Assembly (NCBI GenBank): GCA_949316235.1
Contig: OX438743.1
Coordinates: 29,853,242 to 29,917,241 of the forward strand
DNA length: 64,000 bases
From: Oegoconia quadripuncta
Taxonomy: Eukaryota; Arthropoda; Insecta; Lepidoptera; Autostichidae
Direction of reading: 5' to 3'
Positions 48,501-58,559 of the stretch are shown here, one piece after another (position 1 is the first letter of the stretch; each line of letters opens with the position of its first letter). The notes below the pieces were generated by a model. That model did no database searches. It saw nothing but the letters and a program-made list of their open reading frames with translations, and was not told where the DNA came from. The translations under genes and the position numbers were made by a program.

Positions 48501-50299
48501 AAACACGTTAGTACTATAGCGTTGTCTTCTAATTCTGGTAACATTTTCTCATTTGCACACATTTGGTGAATAGAATAGAATACCTTTATTGGGATAATCT
48601 AAACTAACTAATAGGTATTCAGTTTACGGTTAAAGTGGAGTTTCGACGTTGCCGTGAGTTTCGTCATTAAAAGGTAATGTCCTGACGGACCGAAAGATGA
48701 TCGCACATCTCAGTTCCTAAGAATTCTTTTAAATTTCTACATCTAAGGTGACCAAATATGTGGAGAAATTATTCAAACAAAAGTCGAATATCTCCGGAGC
48801 TCTAAATAAAAGTGGTATGTGGAATCGCACTGGCTCTACGGTGGCTTATGGCTCTTACCCTCTCTCAGTGAGGCTGAGGTTGGAGACTGTGTGTAGGACT
48901 CTACTATGAAATAAATAAACAGTATCAACATTTATAGCAAAACTACGAAACCTTTCAATTATGTCTCTTCGTTACCGATAGTTCTAAAAATAGATGGCTC
49001 TGGCGGTATTTTGAAACATGCTATTAGATGGTTTTCTTTCTGTTACTGTGATAAAAAATAGTTTTTATATCGAGATCCATACTAACTTATACTACATATT
49101 GTACGTTTCATTTCATTCGAACTAAGTCACGGACGGAAAACTAGTTTTAAAACAAAGTGAATACTCGCCTGTTTAAAAAGTCCAGCGCCGCTTCCTTGTC
49201 GTCCAATGTTAGTCTGCGCAGGGCGTAACCCGCCTGCGTTGATTTCGTACATCGCTGCTGATAGCCGTTCCTTGTATGCGGCTTTAAAATAAAAAGGACG
49301 TTTAAAGTTTTACAGAACTCCATCTCACCGCAAAATTCTTCTTACATAGAAGTTGAAACCGGGTGAATTTGGGATCGAGTTCAGTTGGAACGAAGTAGAC
49401 GTTTATAAATCCTGTGGCTGATATGATGATGTTAATAGCACAAAATCAGTTTCACTTACGTTTAACTAATCTGTCGCTGGACTTCGGGTTAAAGGTGTTA
49501 ATCTTTCAGACATTGTTTAAACACAACAATTATCTCTCATTACTAATAATTTTAAATTAACATTCAATAACAGGACCGTACGATTTGGCGTAAACCTCAG
49601 TGTAGGTGGATGTGGCCTAACATTGTTTGATTGAAATCATATCATGAAATATAAATATCAAGTTCTGCATACAAGTTTCAAGTTGGTATGTAAGTCGGTA
49701 TATATATGTTTTGTTGTATACATATATGTTTTTTTTAATATTGCATTTTTAAACATCAACACCAATTATCTAGTCTCAAACTACGCAGAGCCTGGATTAA
49801 TATAGATAACGGATTTTGAATGAGATGTTTGCACGCTCGACCCCAGACAAACGTGTTTTTCTCCACTTAGTTAATTACACGTACAAATGAGACATAACTT
49901 AACACTTAACATCAGGTGTGATTGAGATGAAGTACTAACACGTTGTGCATAAAAAAAAAGAAAACTTTCTTATAATTTCCAAAACTGCGATGAATAAGGT
50001 ATGGATTTAGAATAATACGAAATATCCCGCATATTCCATCCCATGATTATCCCTTGAAACAGATGAGAAGCACTCGCATCTGGCTAACCTTATGCCAAAA
50101 CAGACAAACAAACAAAATATTCTTTACTGTACAACAATAAGAAGCATAACACAACAATAAATAAAAAAGGGGGATAGTACAATTTGGCGGCCTTATCCCA
50201 AAATCAGACATTCTTAAAACTTTGAAAAAAAAAACTCACTTTTAATTTTATTCCAGAGAGGAGAGCCGCGTATCTCGATGCTGTTCTTGAAAATGCCAT
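45568..50299 (-). CDS. AANAT-like GNAT acetyltransferase B with a presequence-like exon 1, 247 aa
   Basis: Exons (minus strand): 50299-50240, 49281-49169, 47594-47417, 46257-46052, 45754-45568; 744 nt, all phases consistent. Exon 1 encodes MAFSRTASRYAALLSGIKLK, with arginine, serine, alanine and lysine and no acidic residue. Exon 2 continues this basic stretch (PHTRNGYQQRCTKS) before the enzyme begins at about residue 42 (RRLTLDDKEAALDFL). This strongly suggests a mitochondrial presequence, which would be unusual for insect AANATs. The catalytic-region motif is YFREEPM (59-65, E at 62/63), and the acetyl-CoA loop is DWRNKGLA (171-178). C-terminal IRMDTTSAYTG matches gene A. Intron 2 has a GC donor (CAG|GCGAGT). 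Substrate is unknown. The start ATG lies in gaaATGG, a good context. Confidence 0.85.
46405..46955 (-). pseudogene. Unassigned coding-like insert in gene B intron 3
   Basis: Compared with gene C, intron 3 of B has about 540 extra bases here, rich in GC and CpG. On the minus strand two overlapping frames (46792-46514 and 46607-46383) together look like one reading frame broken at a GAGAGAGA run near 46700-46712. The second frame has a helical, charged stretch (YIEDVIAETVARRKVREYAE). I do not recognise the family. It may be a transposon fragment gained by B, or sequence lost from C. A half CCAAT palindrome sits at its upstream edge (about 46933). Confidence 0.4.
47190..47395 (+). mobile_element. 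Helitron-like short repeat, copy 2 (gene B intron 3)
   Basis: Matches 43842-44050 (atattataaatgcgaaagtt, acggctggacggat, ctgaaccgattttgatt). Gene C lacks it at the corresponding place, so it inserted after, or independently of, the duplication. Confidence 0.55.
47940..48245 (+). pseudogene. LINE C-terminal fragment in gene B intron 2
   Basis: The plus strand reads LCRWGFSDGESDRCECGVS, then PQTMHHV, followed by a frame change and ending near VAKFWSN. The CxC-x7-H pattern with QTMHH is the C-terminal knuckle common in insect non-LTR retrotransposons. It lies antisense to gene B and is broken. A long open frame on the other strand (47908-48297) is its shadow. Confidence 0.65.
48570..48915. repeat. 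Unclassified repeat-like segment in gene B intron 2
   Basis: Starts with an AATAGAATAGAATACCTTTA phrase typical of LINE 3' ends read in reverse. Gene C lacks it at the matching place. No coding content was recognised. Confidence 0.4.
49735..49960. repeat. SINE fragments in gene B intron 1
   Basis: A family 1 tail in reverse (ccaattatctagtctcaaac) is followed by a family 2 tail (aacatcaggtgtgattgaga) with an A run at 49951-49959. They lie next to where B/C similarity stops (about 49690). Confidence 0.6.
50105..50215 (-). repeat. LINE 3'-tail fragment in gene B intron 1
   Basis: Contains gatagtacaatttggcggcc, shared with 21590-21720. Confidence 0.5.
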
Positions 50300-51411
50300 T
50301 TCTGCTCGCTCACTGATGTTGCTTTTATGTTTTCTATACGTTAAAAAAATTACAATATGAGGCAACTTCACATTTCGCTTCGTATCGCTTAACTAAATAT
50401 TCTTTAGTATAGGTACCTACTCGAATGTTGCTTAACTAAATTTGTTTATATTTAATTAAGGGACGCTAGATACGAATCGACAAATACTATCGAAACGTCG
50501 TTTTCGGCGTTGCCCGTGTACAAACAAACACGGAGTATCAGTCATTTGTAATCATAATAATTACATTTATGCGCTATCTGCGCCTGCAAATTGTTCCGAC
50601 GCTGATAGTGTTATCTAGCCTTTAAATACCTATATCTTATTTCAGAACAAACACCCTTAAAAATCGGATTCAAGTTTTCCAAAAAATATTGTAAGGATAA
50701 GTATCTAGTCATAGTACATATAAGTTTCTTTCAAAAGGTCAGAGTTTGAAATGTGAGATATCACGTTTCAAGATCAGAGTTGCGATAAGTAATGTACCGC
50801 TTTACATGTTTTTGGACTTACATGTTTGTATGCGTAGGCCATTGGCTGGAAACAAGGGATCACGAACAATGAGGTGAAAAACACGGAAGTGTTTTTTCCC
50901 TGCAGAGTTTCTGCGTTTTTGGAGGTCGATTTTTGTTGAACCATTCCAAAAACATGAAGCGAAGTATGGAAATTGAGAGACCCGAAACTTCTACGACAGC
51001 CTCTGCATCAACTTCCAAAGGCGGATGTATATTTTGTCCAATAGCTAAAGACATGAAAATGAAATCATTTGATTTGACTATGGTATGTGCTGATTGTCTA
51101 CAAAAAAATGTAGTTTCTAAATTGTAACGGGTAATGTTAACATAAAAATCATTTTAAGACCTATAGACATATGTTTATCTTCTTGTTGATTATCTAGATT
51201 CCAAACTAAAAAGCTCTACATTTTTTGTAGAAGTAGCTTCACTTTGATTTTGAAAATGGGGTCTATAAGAACCCCACGCGAGCATCTATGTAAATTTTTA
51301 AAAGTTATAGAAGTTTTTAATCGCGAGCATTAAGGGTTTAAACCTGTAAGTGGTTCTTATAAAAATTTGGACGGGTATAGGGAAAGTTAGTTATTAATAT
51401 ACCCACTAAAC
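50300..51411. other. 5' flank of gene B and spacer to unit C
   Basis: The promoter of gene B is expected just above 50299, but no core element was recognised. A 64-codon plus-strand frame at 50933-51127 ends with C-x2-C then C-x2-C spacing (CIFCP, CADC), weakly like the C-terminal zinc finger of piggyBac-type transposases. I do not call it. Confidence 0.35.
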
Positions 51412-53304
51412 TAAGACCCTTATTAATGAAACGCTCTCAAGATTGAGTTCCCACTTGAATTGACACTTATAATGGTAACGATTATAGGCTCAATGTTCCA
51501 ATTATTGTATGACAGCACCGAATTACAGAAACGGAAAATTCTCACCAGTCCGGCCACCGAAACAAGGTAAAACAAGGCCTAAAGCGGTAATATTTATTAT
51601 TTGTTTAGGAGACATTTTTTAGGCAAATCAAAGGTCACTTGACTTTGAAGACCCCAATTAGTAAACTTGCTTAATAGGCTTTGTCATTTATGACGAATGG
51701 TGCTTGATCCCTTCTTTCACAGAATATTTAATTCTTCTGTAGCGGACTACCTACATTAAACTGACATCATAATAATGCAACACAATGGACACCTACACCG
51801 AGTACCCCAGGACCCCTTTCGAGCACTCGACATTTCAGTCAATCGACATTGGTATATCTATCGCCTTTACACTTATAAGCGTGTGCAAAAGGGAGAAACC
51901 TATAGATGTCAATTGATATTGAAATCTCGAGTGACGAGAGATATTGAAATCAGACGCCTGAACGGTGTTCTTAAAGAATCTACTCCTTTTTGAAGTCGGT
52001 TTAAAAGTTTGAAAATCAGAACATAATGAGTTCGTTCGAGTTATTACACATTTATTACAGATGCATCATGTAGTAGTTACGACCCTGTAGATGCAGATTA
52101 CCAATGCCAAAAGAGGAGTGTTATAAGCTTATGTATGTCTGTATATGGTATTGTTGCATCAAAACGTCTGAACAGGGGTCTTATTTACTAACTTCGTTAG
52201 TTGCCATTTTTTTTTCGCTATTCATCGAATTTGATATTTTTTTTTTTTTTTTTTTTTTATGATTGACTGGATACGCGTTTGACCACAATCTCACCTGATG
52301 GAAAGTGACGATGTGGTCGGAGATGAAGCACGCGATCTCAGTAAATGCCTATTCACTCTGCTCTTGAAGATCCCAAGGTTGTAGGATTCAGGAAAGACTG
52401 ACGCCGGAAGGGAGTTCCATGCCTTGGCTGTTCGGATGATGAATGAAGTGTCGAACTTCTTAGTGCGAATGTTCGGTATATTAACTATATACGGGTGGAA
52501 TCCCTCCCCACGCCTAGTGGTCCGAAGATGGAAGGGTGACGGTGGAATAAGATTATGTAATTCCAACGCACACTCCCCGAAATGTATCCTGTAAAAAACT
52601 GAGAGACAGGCGACTTTGCGACGGTGTTCAAGTAGTTCAGGTATTTAGATATAGATATAATATTTTTTTGACACCCCTACTTTTAATAACAACAATAGCT
52701 TTTGAACCCCAACTATCTAATGGTCAAAATTTACGGTTTTGGATTCCATTGCCATTATGTTACTCAATAAGATTTTCATGTCCAAAGCTGGTTAGTTAGT
52801 AAAAGATAGTTCTTAGTCATGTTTGATGAATATCGGTTTAGACGGTTTCAACACAGTTACTTGTTCATCTGGACGATATTATTAGGTTCATAGCTTTTAG
52901 ATTTACGTTATATAAAAGGTGATATGGTAATCTTTACACACGTATTGCGTAACGCGTTTTATAGAACAGTAGTCCAGCAAGATACAAACACGAAATACTT
53001 AGAAGGTAACATGCACACTTCGAGTAAATAAAACTATAAAACCTGAATTATATAATTTATATACCCAATACCTAGTTGGGCGGACGTCCTTGTTGATGTT
53101 CTATAGCAAATAGAAGATATGGCTAAAATCTAAATATCTAGAAAATTAACTATATAACGCCTAGGTAAATTATAAAGCAATTTCTTATCTCTGTTTCATA
53201 AGCTTTGTTGTTTTCTTCACGTGATTTGGTAATAATCTATTTTCCCCAGTACGTTATATTTTCAGTTTAATATATTTGACACATTCACAAATATTTTATT
53301 TTTA
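51412..53304 (-). repeat. 3' flank of gene C, part of the B/C duplication unit
   Basis: Collinear with 44185-45567. Extra sequence relative to B includes about 51806-51960 (unclassified, with mirrored atatctatcg / gagatattg words) and the LINE at 52237-52640. Confidence 0.7.
52237..52640 (-). mobile_element. Best-preserved WNSLP-type LINE 3' end
   Basis: Reads on the minus strand. A 22-base T run at 52237-52258 is its poly(A) tail. Upstream in element sense, an open frame (52566-52291) encodes RRGEGFHPYIVNIPNIRTKK and then FIIRTAKAWNSLPASVFPES and FKSRVNRHL. This is the typical C-terminus of Jockey/CR1-like LINE ORF2. The element is 5'-truncated. Related copies are at 780, 14968, 40535, 42198 and 54503. 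It lies in the 3' flank of gene C and is absent from the B unit. Confidence 0.85.
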
Positions 53305-55412
53305 TTACATAAGGTCTTTAATATAAGCTCTAGCTTCAGTATGCGGAGGTTTTGGCTTTGGAGCAAATGGTAACTCCGCATACTTGACTCCATACAGTAG
53401 TCTATACTTCAGATGTTCTCCTATCAGCTCGGTGTAGGCCGACGTCGTATTCATACGTATCGCACAAGCTCCAATTTCCCTGGCCAATCGTCTGAAATTA
53501 AAAAAAAACAAATAGTGGTGAAAATGTAACTGTCGGTACAAAACAATATAAATAAATTTAAAAACCAAAAAGTTTTGTTTTGTGGGCCTTTTTACCATAA
53601 AATCTATCTTACGATACTCCAAAGGTTCGAGACGAATCTAACGACACTTTGCACCGGTCAAGCCAACAGGATGTAACATAGAAATCTACATAGCTTGCAC
53701 CTTTGTACATCCTCTTTATTGCTGTACTGATTTTATGATTAGTGTACAATAAACTATAAATAAATAAATAAATAAATACATACATATGAAAATGTCCTTA
53801 CTGGGTCAATTATGTAAACGGAAAATTAATCTCAAGCACAATGCAAAAACCTTTGTTATTGACTGACTAAATAGATTGTTTCTATGATAAATGACTATGA
53901 TAAGATATTTTATAACAAACTCACTCTGACTCTTGAATAAGTAGCTTTGCCAAGCCTTTGTTGCGCCAATCTGACCGCGTGGTTCCCATTTCAATCAGGA
54001 GCACAGTATCGCAGAAGTGCGGTACATTCTCCCACAATCGTGCTTGATGTTCTAAGTGCTCAAGCACTTCAAGTATGCGACGGAACTTGGGGTTGGGACA
54101 TTGGATGGATCGCGGTATGACCATTGAATCCTGCAATATATAAAAAGAAAATAAAGTTACATTACAACACACATATTTTAAAACTTTGTTATTGCTTCAA
54201 ACTAAAATTTGCCACTTCGACCTCGACTCACGGATTTTAGCATTGTAAAAATTCACCTTGACTCAAAGAAATTCCTCACTAGAGTCGAGATTGAGTCTTT
54301 CTATGTCAAACTTAAGATACAATCGGCGGTACAATTATTAATACAGGGCTGTTTTACATGATATATGGTAGCAAATTCTTTCAGAGAACTGCGGCTGGAT
54401 TCTTCGATCATATTGTACTTTTCGAAGTTAACATTAATGATACGTGTGCCTGTATGAATAACTGTACCTATCACACCAAATTTTTGTAATATTAATTAAA
54501 GTTCCTCCTATCCTACAACCTTGGGATCTTCAAGAGCAGGAATAGGCATTTACTGGGATCGCGTGCTTCATCTTCGACCACATCGTCACTTTCCATCGGG
54601 TGAGATTGTGGTCAAACGCGAATCCAGTCAATCATAAAAAAAAAAAAAAAAAGTTGTAAGCACCTGTCTCTTAAGAGTTGTATTAATTATAACCCCAATG
54701 AAATCATTCTTATCATCCACCGCAACCAATGACGTCCCGTCGTCGATGAAGGCAGCTGCAACATCTTCGAACTCTTTGCACCGATAGTCAGGTGACTCGA
54801 ATAACTTCGATGCCACCGCCATTGGCTCTTCGCGGAAGTGTCTAAGGAAGAATATTGCAAAGTAAATACTAAATAAAAGTATGTTAGCTCCCTACAAATG
54901 CTGTTGCTGCTCGCAAGTTCCCAAATATCTGCAAGAGCCAACGTGCTGGCCCGTAGCGTCTCAATTAGGGCAAAGTCATACACTTACGAACGATCGAAGT
55001 TACGAACAAGAAATTAATTGACGTATGACGACTCTTGATTTAGTTTAGACTCTACTATGGAAATAAAGAAACAGTATCAACACTTATTTCAAAACAACGA
55101 AACCTTTAAGATATGTGGCTTCGTTGGCGATATTTCTTTAATAGATGACTCTGGCGTTATTTTAAAACATGCTATTTAGGTTTATATACAGGTTTTCTTT
55201 TTGATACCGTGAACGTATACTACATATTGTACATATCATTTCATGTGGACTAAGTCAGGGACGGAAAAAAAATAGTTTTAAAATAAAGTGAAAACTTGCC
55301 TGTTTATAAAGTCCAGCGCCGCTTCCTTGTCGTCCAATGTTAGTCTGCGTAGCGCGTAACCCGCCTGCGTTGATTTCGTACATCGCTGGTGATAGCCGTT
55401 CTTTGTATGCGG
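53305..55412 (-). CDS. AANAT-like GNAT acetyltransferase C, exons 2-5 (exon 1 not found)
   Basis: Exons (minus strand): 55412-55300, 54841-54664, 54130-53925, 53491-53305, each the same length as its counterpart in gene B. The 684 nt encode 227 residues, nearly identical to B. Differences include HFREEP for YFREEP, KLLIQ for TQLIQ, and NTTSAYTE for DTTSAYTG. All enzyme motifs are kept: REEPM, the acetyl-CoA loop DWRNKGLA, and the C-terminal KPKPPHTEARAYI. Intron 2 also has a GC donor (CAG|GCAAGT). An AATAAA-type signal follows the stop. No equivalent of B exon 1 is visible between 55412 and 58000; the first in-frame ATG is inside REEPM, which would remove the N-terminal fold. So C either uses an unrelated upstream exon or is a 5'-incomplete copy. 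Open reading frames suggest recent constraint or recent duplication. Confidence 0.8.
54503..54652 (+). mobile_element. WNSLP-type LINE 3' end at the gene C exon 3 donor
   Basis: Contains ctacaaccttgggatcttca, gtgagattgtggtcaaacgc and a 17-A tail (54636-54652). The flanking aaagtt repeat is the apparent target duplication. Gene B has the empty site (atcaaagttgtaagcac). It lies antisense to gene C, 11 nt from the exon edge at 54664. Confidence 0.9.
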
Positions 55413-55901
55413 CTTTAAAATAAAAGGTCTATTAAAATTTGTAAAATTTTCTAACCACTACACCAAACAGCGTCGTTGCAGCATATTCAACAGTTGACGT
55501 CCTGTGGCTGATATGATGATATTAATAGCACATAATCTTAAGTTGAACCAATCTGGCGCCGGACTTTTGGACATTGTTTAAACACAACAATTATCTCTCG
55601 TTACTAATAAATTTAAATTAACATTCAATAACTGGACCGTCAAATGACGTCATTTGTATCTTACGTTGAAATATCAACATCTGCATACGAGCTTCAAGAT
55701 GATATGTTAACATATAGGTACGGTACCTTTATAGAAAATATGCTGGCCAATACTTTTATATTTTCCTTTCTAAATAGTTAGGTGCCTATTAACCTGTTCT
55801 CGGTTAAACAAATTGAACCTAATTGGTCTCTCCGAAAGTAATCTAGACTTCGTATATTGATTGATACTGTTGCAAGCACCGAATGGTTACCTAAATTCAG
55901 C
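55413..55901. other. Gene C intron 1 or upstream flank
   Basis: Includes a reversed SINE family 1 head piece (ctaaccactacaccaa, about 55451-55466). Similarity to gene B intron 1 (attgtttaaacacaacaatt; atatcaacatctgcatacga) continues to about 55715 and is then lost. Confidence 0.55.
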
Positions 55902-56069
55902 CTAGATTTCTGGGTTATGGACTAAGTGCGCAAGAGCAGCATGTCTGGCTTGTTTTGATCTAACTTTTTCTACACTTGTAACGAGGTGTACAACCTCTTC
56001 TAAATTCTGTCTTTTTTTCGGTAATCTCTTTGGCGTTTTCTTTTTTGGAACATTATTCAAAATTCTGAA
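55902..56069 (-). CDS. Unassigned lysine-rich open frame, 55 codons, possibly a last exon
   Basis: An AATTCAG acceptor-like word at about 56065-56071 precedes a frame reading RILNNVPKKKTPKRLPKKRQ and then NLEEVVHLVTSVEKV, ending in TAG at 55902-55904. The strongly basic start, followed by a regular helix-like stretch, is unlike random AT-rich DNA. I do not recognise it. It could be the last exon of a gene or the end of a transposon protein. Confidence 0.35.
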   Translation of the reverse strand, partial: FRILNNVPKKKTPKRLPKKRQNLEEVVHLVTSVEKVRSKQARHAALAHLVHNPEI

Positions 56070-56226
56070 TTATAAATTATTTTCAAAAACGAAGAGTCTT
56101 GACGCAGCTTGCGAACTAGACTATTCTTCCATTCTTTCTTTATTTCTTTAAATTATTATAACAGTATTGAGTTTTACAAGTGCCTATACCTTCTTCCTGT
56201 CCTTCACCTTCTTCACCGTTCATCAG

Positions 56227-56397
56227 TGGCTGCAGTCCTGGTAGGGGCCTGAAACCTACGACCCTGAACCCCATCCTCGTCTACGGCGCCCAATACCTTC
56301 ATCTTCCTACAACAGCTGAGCGCTCGCAGTACCGCGACACACTAATACTTGATGAAATTAAACATTTTCCATTAAATTCACATTCAATAAATGATAG
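56227..56397 (+). CDS. Likely internal exon of an unidentified plus-strand gene
   Basis: A long pyrimidine tract (tataccttcttcctgtcctt... to catcag) precedes it, and donor atgatag|gtaagtag follows. The frame is open for 56 full codons with a split codon at each end of the same phase (1 + 168 + 2 nt). The protein contains GRGLKPTTLNPILVYGAQYL and TTAERSQYRDTLILDEIKHF, compositionally protein-like and of higher GC than the surroundings. No family was recognised, and no neighbouring exon was found on either side. A frame that also reads through the acceptor adds a proline/serine-rich start that is probably intronic. Confidence 0.45.
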
Positions 56398-56962
56398 GTA
56401 AGTAGGTACTTATTCCGATCTTCAAGAATTTGATATTTATTACTAGAGACTCGGCTCGGCTTCTCCACGGGTTCAACTCAGGGTGCAATTACTTTCTATT
56501 ATGTAATATATATGTGTTATCCATAGAAACCTTCCGGAAGAAATTCCCTAAATAATAGTGAAAAACGTGTCAAAATCCGTTTCGTGTTTTATAAGTAGTA
56601 ACCGGAGAAACAGACAGCGATTTTGTTTTATACTATTTAGTGATAGAGTAGGTATCTTTCGTTAAAATCAATGATTGAAGTTTAAAGTGGCCTTATCAAC
56701 ATACGAACCCTAACTCGTATGTTTTATTCCAACCTTGTGAGCCATGTACAAAATTTTTTGAGAAAAGCCAAGTCTTCCATGCCTCTTCCGTCTCATCGAT
56801 AACTAGGTAGGTATGTCCTGGTGAAGTCTGTATAAGCCGGAAAATTTATCATTGAAATAATCTGTGGCTGGCTGATTTCCCTAGTTTCGTCGGTTCGTCT
56901 CGTTGTCGAAGAAATGCATCAGGGATTTTATAGACACAGTAACGGTTGTACGACATTATTTT

Positions 56963-57136
56963 TCACAAGATGTCATTCTGTCGGTCTGCAATCGCCAGTA
57001 CCAGAGCCTCAAAAGAAGTCAAGTCAGTCTGCCGCAGGCTCATGAGACGGAGGCGGCAAGCCTCCTCGTTGTCCATCTCGCAGTCACTCAACTTGTCATT
57101 TTGTAGCATCCAGTTTTCCGCAGTCACCTCAAAGTT
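56963..57136 (-). CDS. Unassigned 57-codon open frame, possibly a last exon
   Basis: The minus strand reads NFEVTAENWMLQNDKLSDCE, then MDNEEACRLRLMSLRQTD and LTSFEALVLAIADRQNDIL before TGA at 56963-56965. Composition and amphipathic spacing look protein-like, and GC is raised. The upstream border (AAAACTTTGAG) is a weak acceptor. It may be a terminal exon or a domesticated transposon piece. No family was recognised. Confidence 0.4.
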   Translation of the reverse strand, partial: NFEVTAENWMLQNDKLSDCEMDNEEACRLRLMSLRQTDLTSFEALVLAIADRQNDIL

Positions 57137-57372
57137 TTATCATTTACATATGGAATAAACAATTATGTTATTTATTTTATATGTTCTGTCATTCTGTATT
57201 AATTTATTAGTTAAGTTTTTACAGCCGTAATTTTATAACACGTAATTGATAACTTTGAATTGATAAATTTAAATGATTAATTTTCAACAGAAGTAATAAG
57301 TTTTATGGAACAACATCCAGGTTTATAAATAGATGGAATACCTAAAATTGATCCAGACTTCATAAATAAATA

Positions 57373-57625
57373 TCTTTGCACATACACACAGCGCCATCTA
57401 GTTCCACACTAAGCAACTAGGCTTGTATTATGGATACCAGATGGTTGATAAACTACACAAATAAATTTTCTTTTGTAAATAAATAACATAAATAAATGAA
57501 AAATATCCATAACTCGGGAACACATGTCTGTATTCATGATACAAACATATGCCCCTAGCGGGATTCGAACCCGCGACCTTTTGGTATAGCAGTCAGAATT
57601 TTTAACCACTACACCAAACAGGTCG
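57373..57625 (-). mobile_element. SINE family 1, minus-strand copy with 13-bp target duplication
   Basis: tcataaataaata at 57360-57372 is repeated at 57626-57638. The element carries the intact reversed head (cgggattcgaacccgcgacc; aaccactacaccaaac) and the cagcgccatctagttcc end. The duplication is low-complexity, so it could partly be the SINE tail. Confidence 0.8.
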
Positions 57626-57972
57626 TCATAAATAAATAACATACACAGCTCACCGATCAAATTACGTTGCTTGTTGTGAAATATCAAAAAATGTACTAGA
57701 TCTAGTACCGAAAGCACCAAGTTGGCATCACTGTAACGAACTGAATTTGCCAATTTAGTGTATTAACGTGTTCCGTGAGATAATTTATTAGCTGGTTACA
57801 CTGAATGAATATAGATTTCCAAATAATTCCATATTAATAATGACGCTTAAGAATCTGTGGCATATTCAAACAGTATCAATAAAAATAGTATTGAGACTGA
57901 GACGCGATCTCAATCTCAAGATCGATTCATTAAGATGGCCTTAAGTCCAGGAACAAAATAATAGGAGCCATT

Positions 57973-58107
57973 GGTGTCGATTCGGATGTACACCAACTAA
58001 ACTAAAACCAGTTTTAAAGTAGTACTCGCTGGAACAGTATGATGCGACGGCACCACTCCAAAACTGGTTTTAGTTTAGTTTAGTTGGTGTACATCCGAAT
58101 CGACACC
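57973..58107. repeat. Long hairpin: 43-nt arm facing a 48-nt arm
   Basis: The arm 57973-58015 (ggtgtcgattcggatgtaca ... aaccagtttt) pairs with 58060-58107. The right arm carries one extra agttt unit; otherwise the arms are perfect. The loop is 44 nt. The outer flank word (catt / ccattg) continues imperfectly. Confidence 0.85.
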
Positions 58108-58559
58108 ATTGTTTTGAATCTCATGAACTTAGATAATCTAAACCCATGAATGTAACGCGTTATGGATACTGATTTTTTTGGAGAGTTATTAATATTACAC
58201 ACGGAGGTTTTAGTACGTTTGTATATCTTCTTAATTTTACTGTCAGATATAAATTATTAACGCCCTAAAATTATTTATACACATTTATCTTTATTGTAAA
58301 CACAGGTTGATAATGTAGCACATGTACACTAATCTATCACATGCAATTTATAACCATACATTTATGATCTAGTTCATTCGCTCCTTTTCGAGTGTTATGA
58401 GCCTGCCGAAAACGCTACATGGAGCAACCGCGTTCGAGAAATTTATCGATAAAATTGGATGAAATGGAACGAATGATATTTTAACTACGTTTGATTGCGA
58501 CCACTCGACTGCAACCACGACTAATTACCGAGTAAAAATAATAATATTGTTACTTTTTT
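58108..58559. other. No gene seen
   Basis: AT-rich, no recognised feature. Confidence 0.4.

Noticed and set aside
50933..51127. PiggyBac-like C-terminal zinc finger
   Set aside because: Only four cysteines in CxxC pairs are visible, with no upstream transposase sequence. The resemblance is too weak to call.
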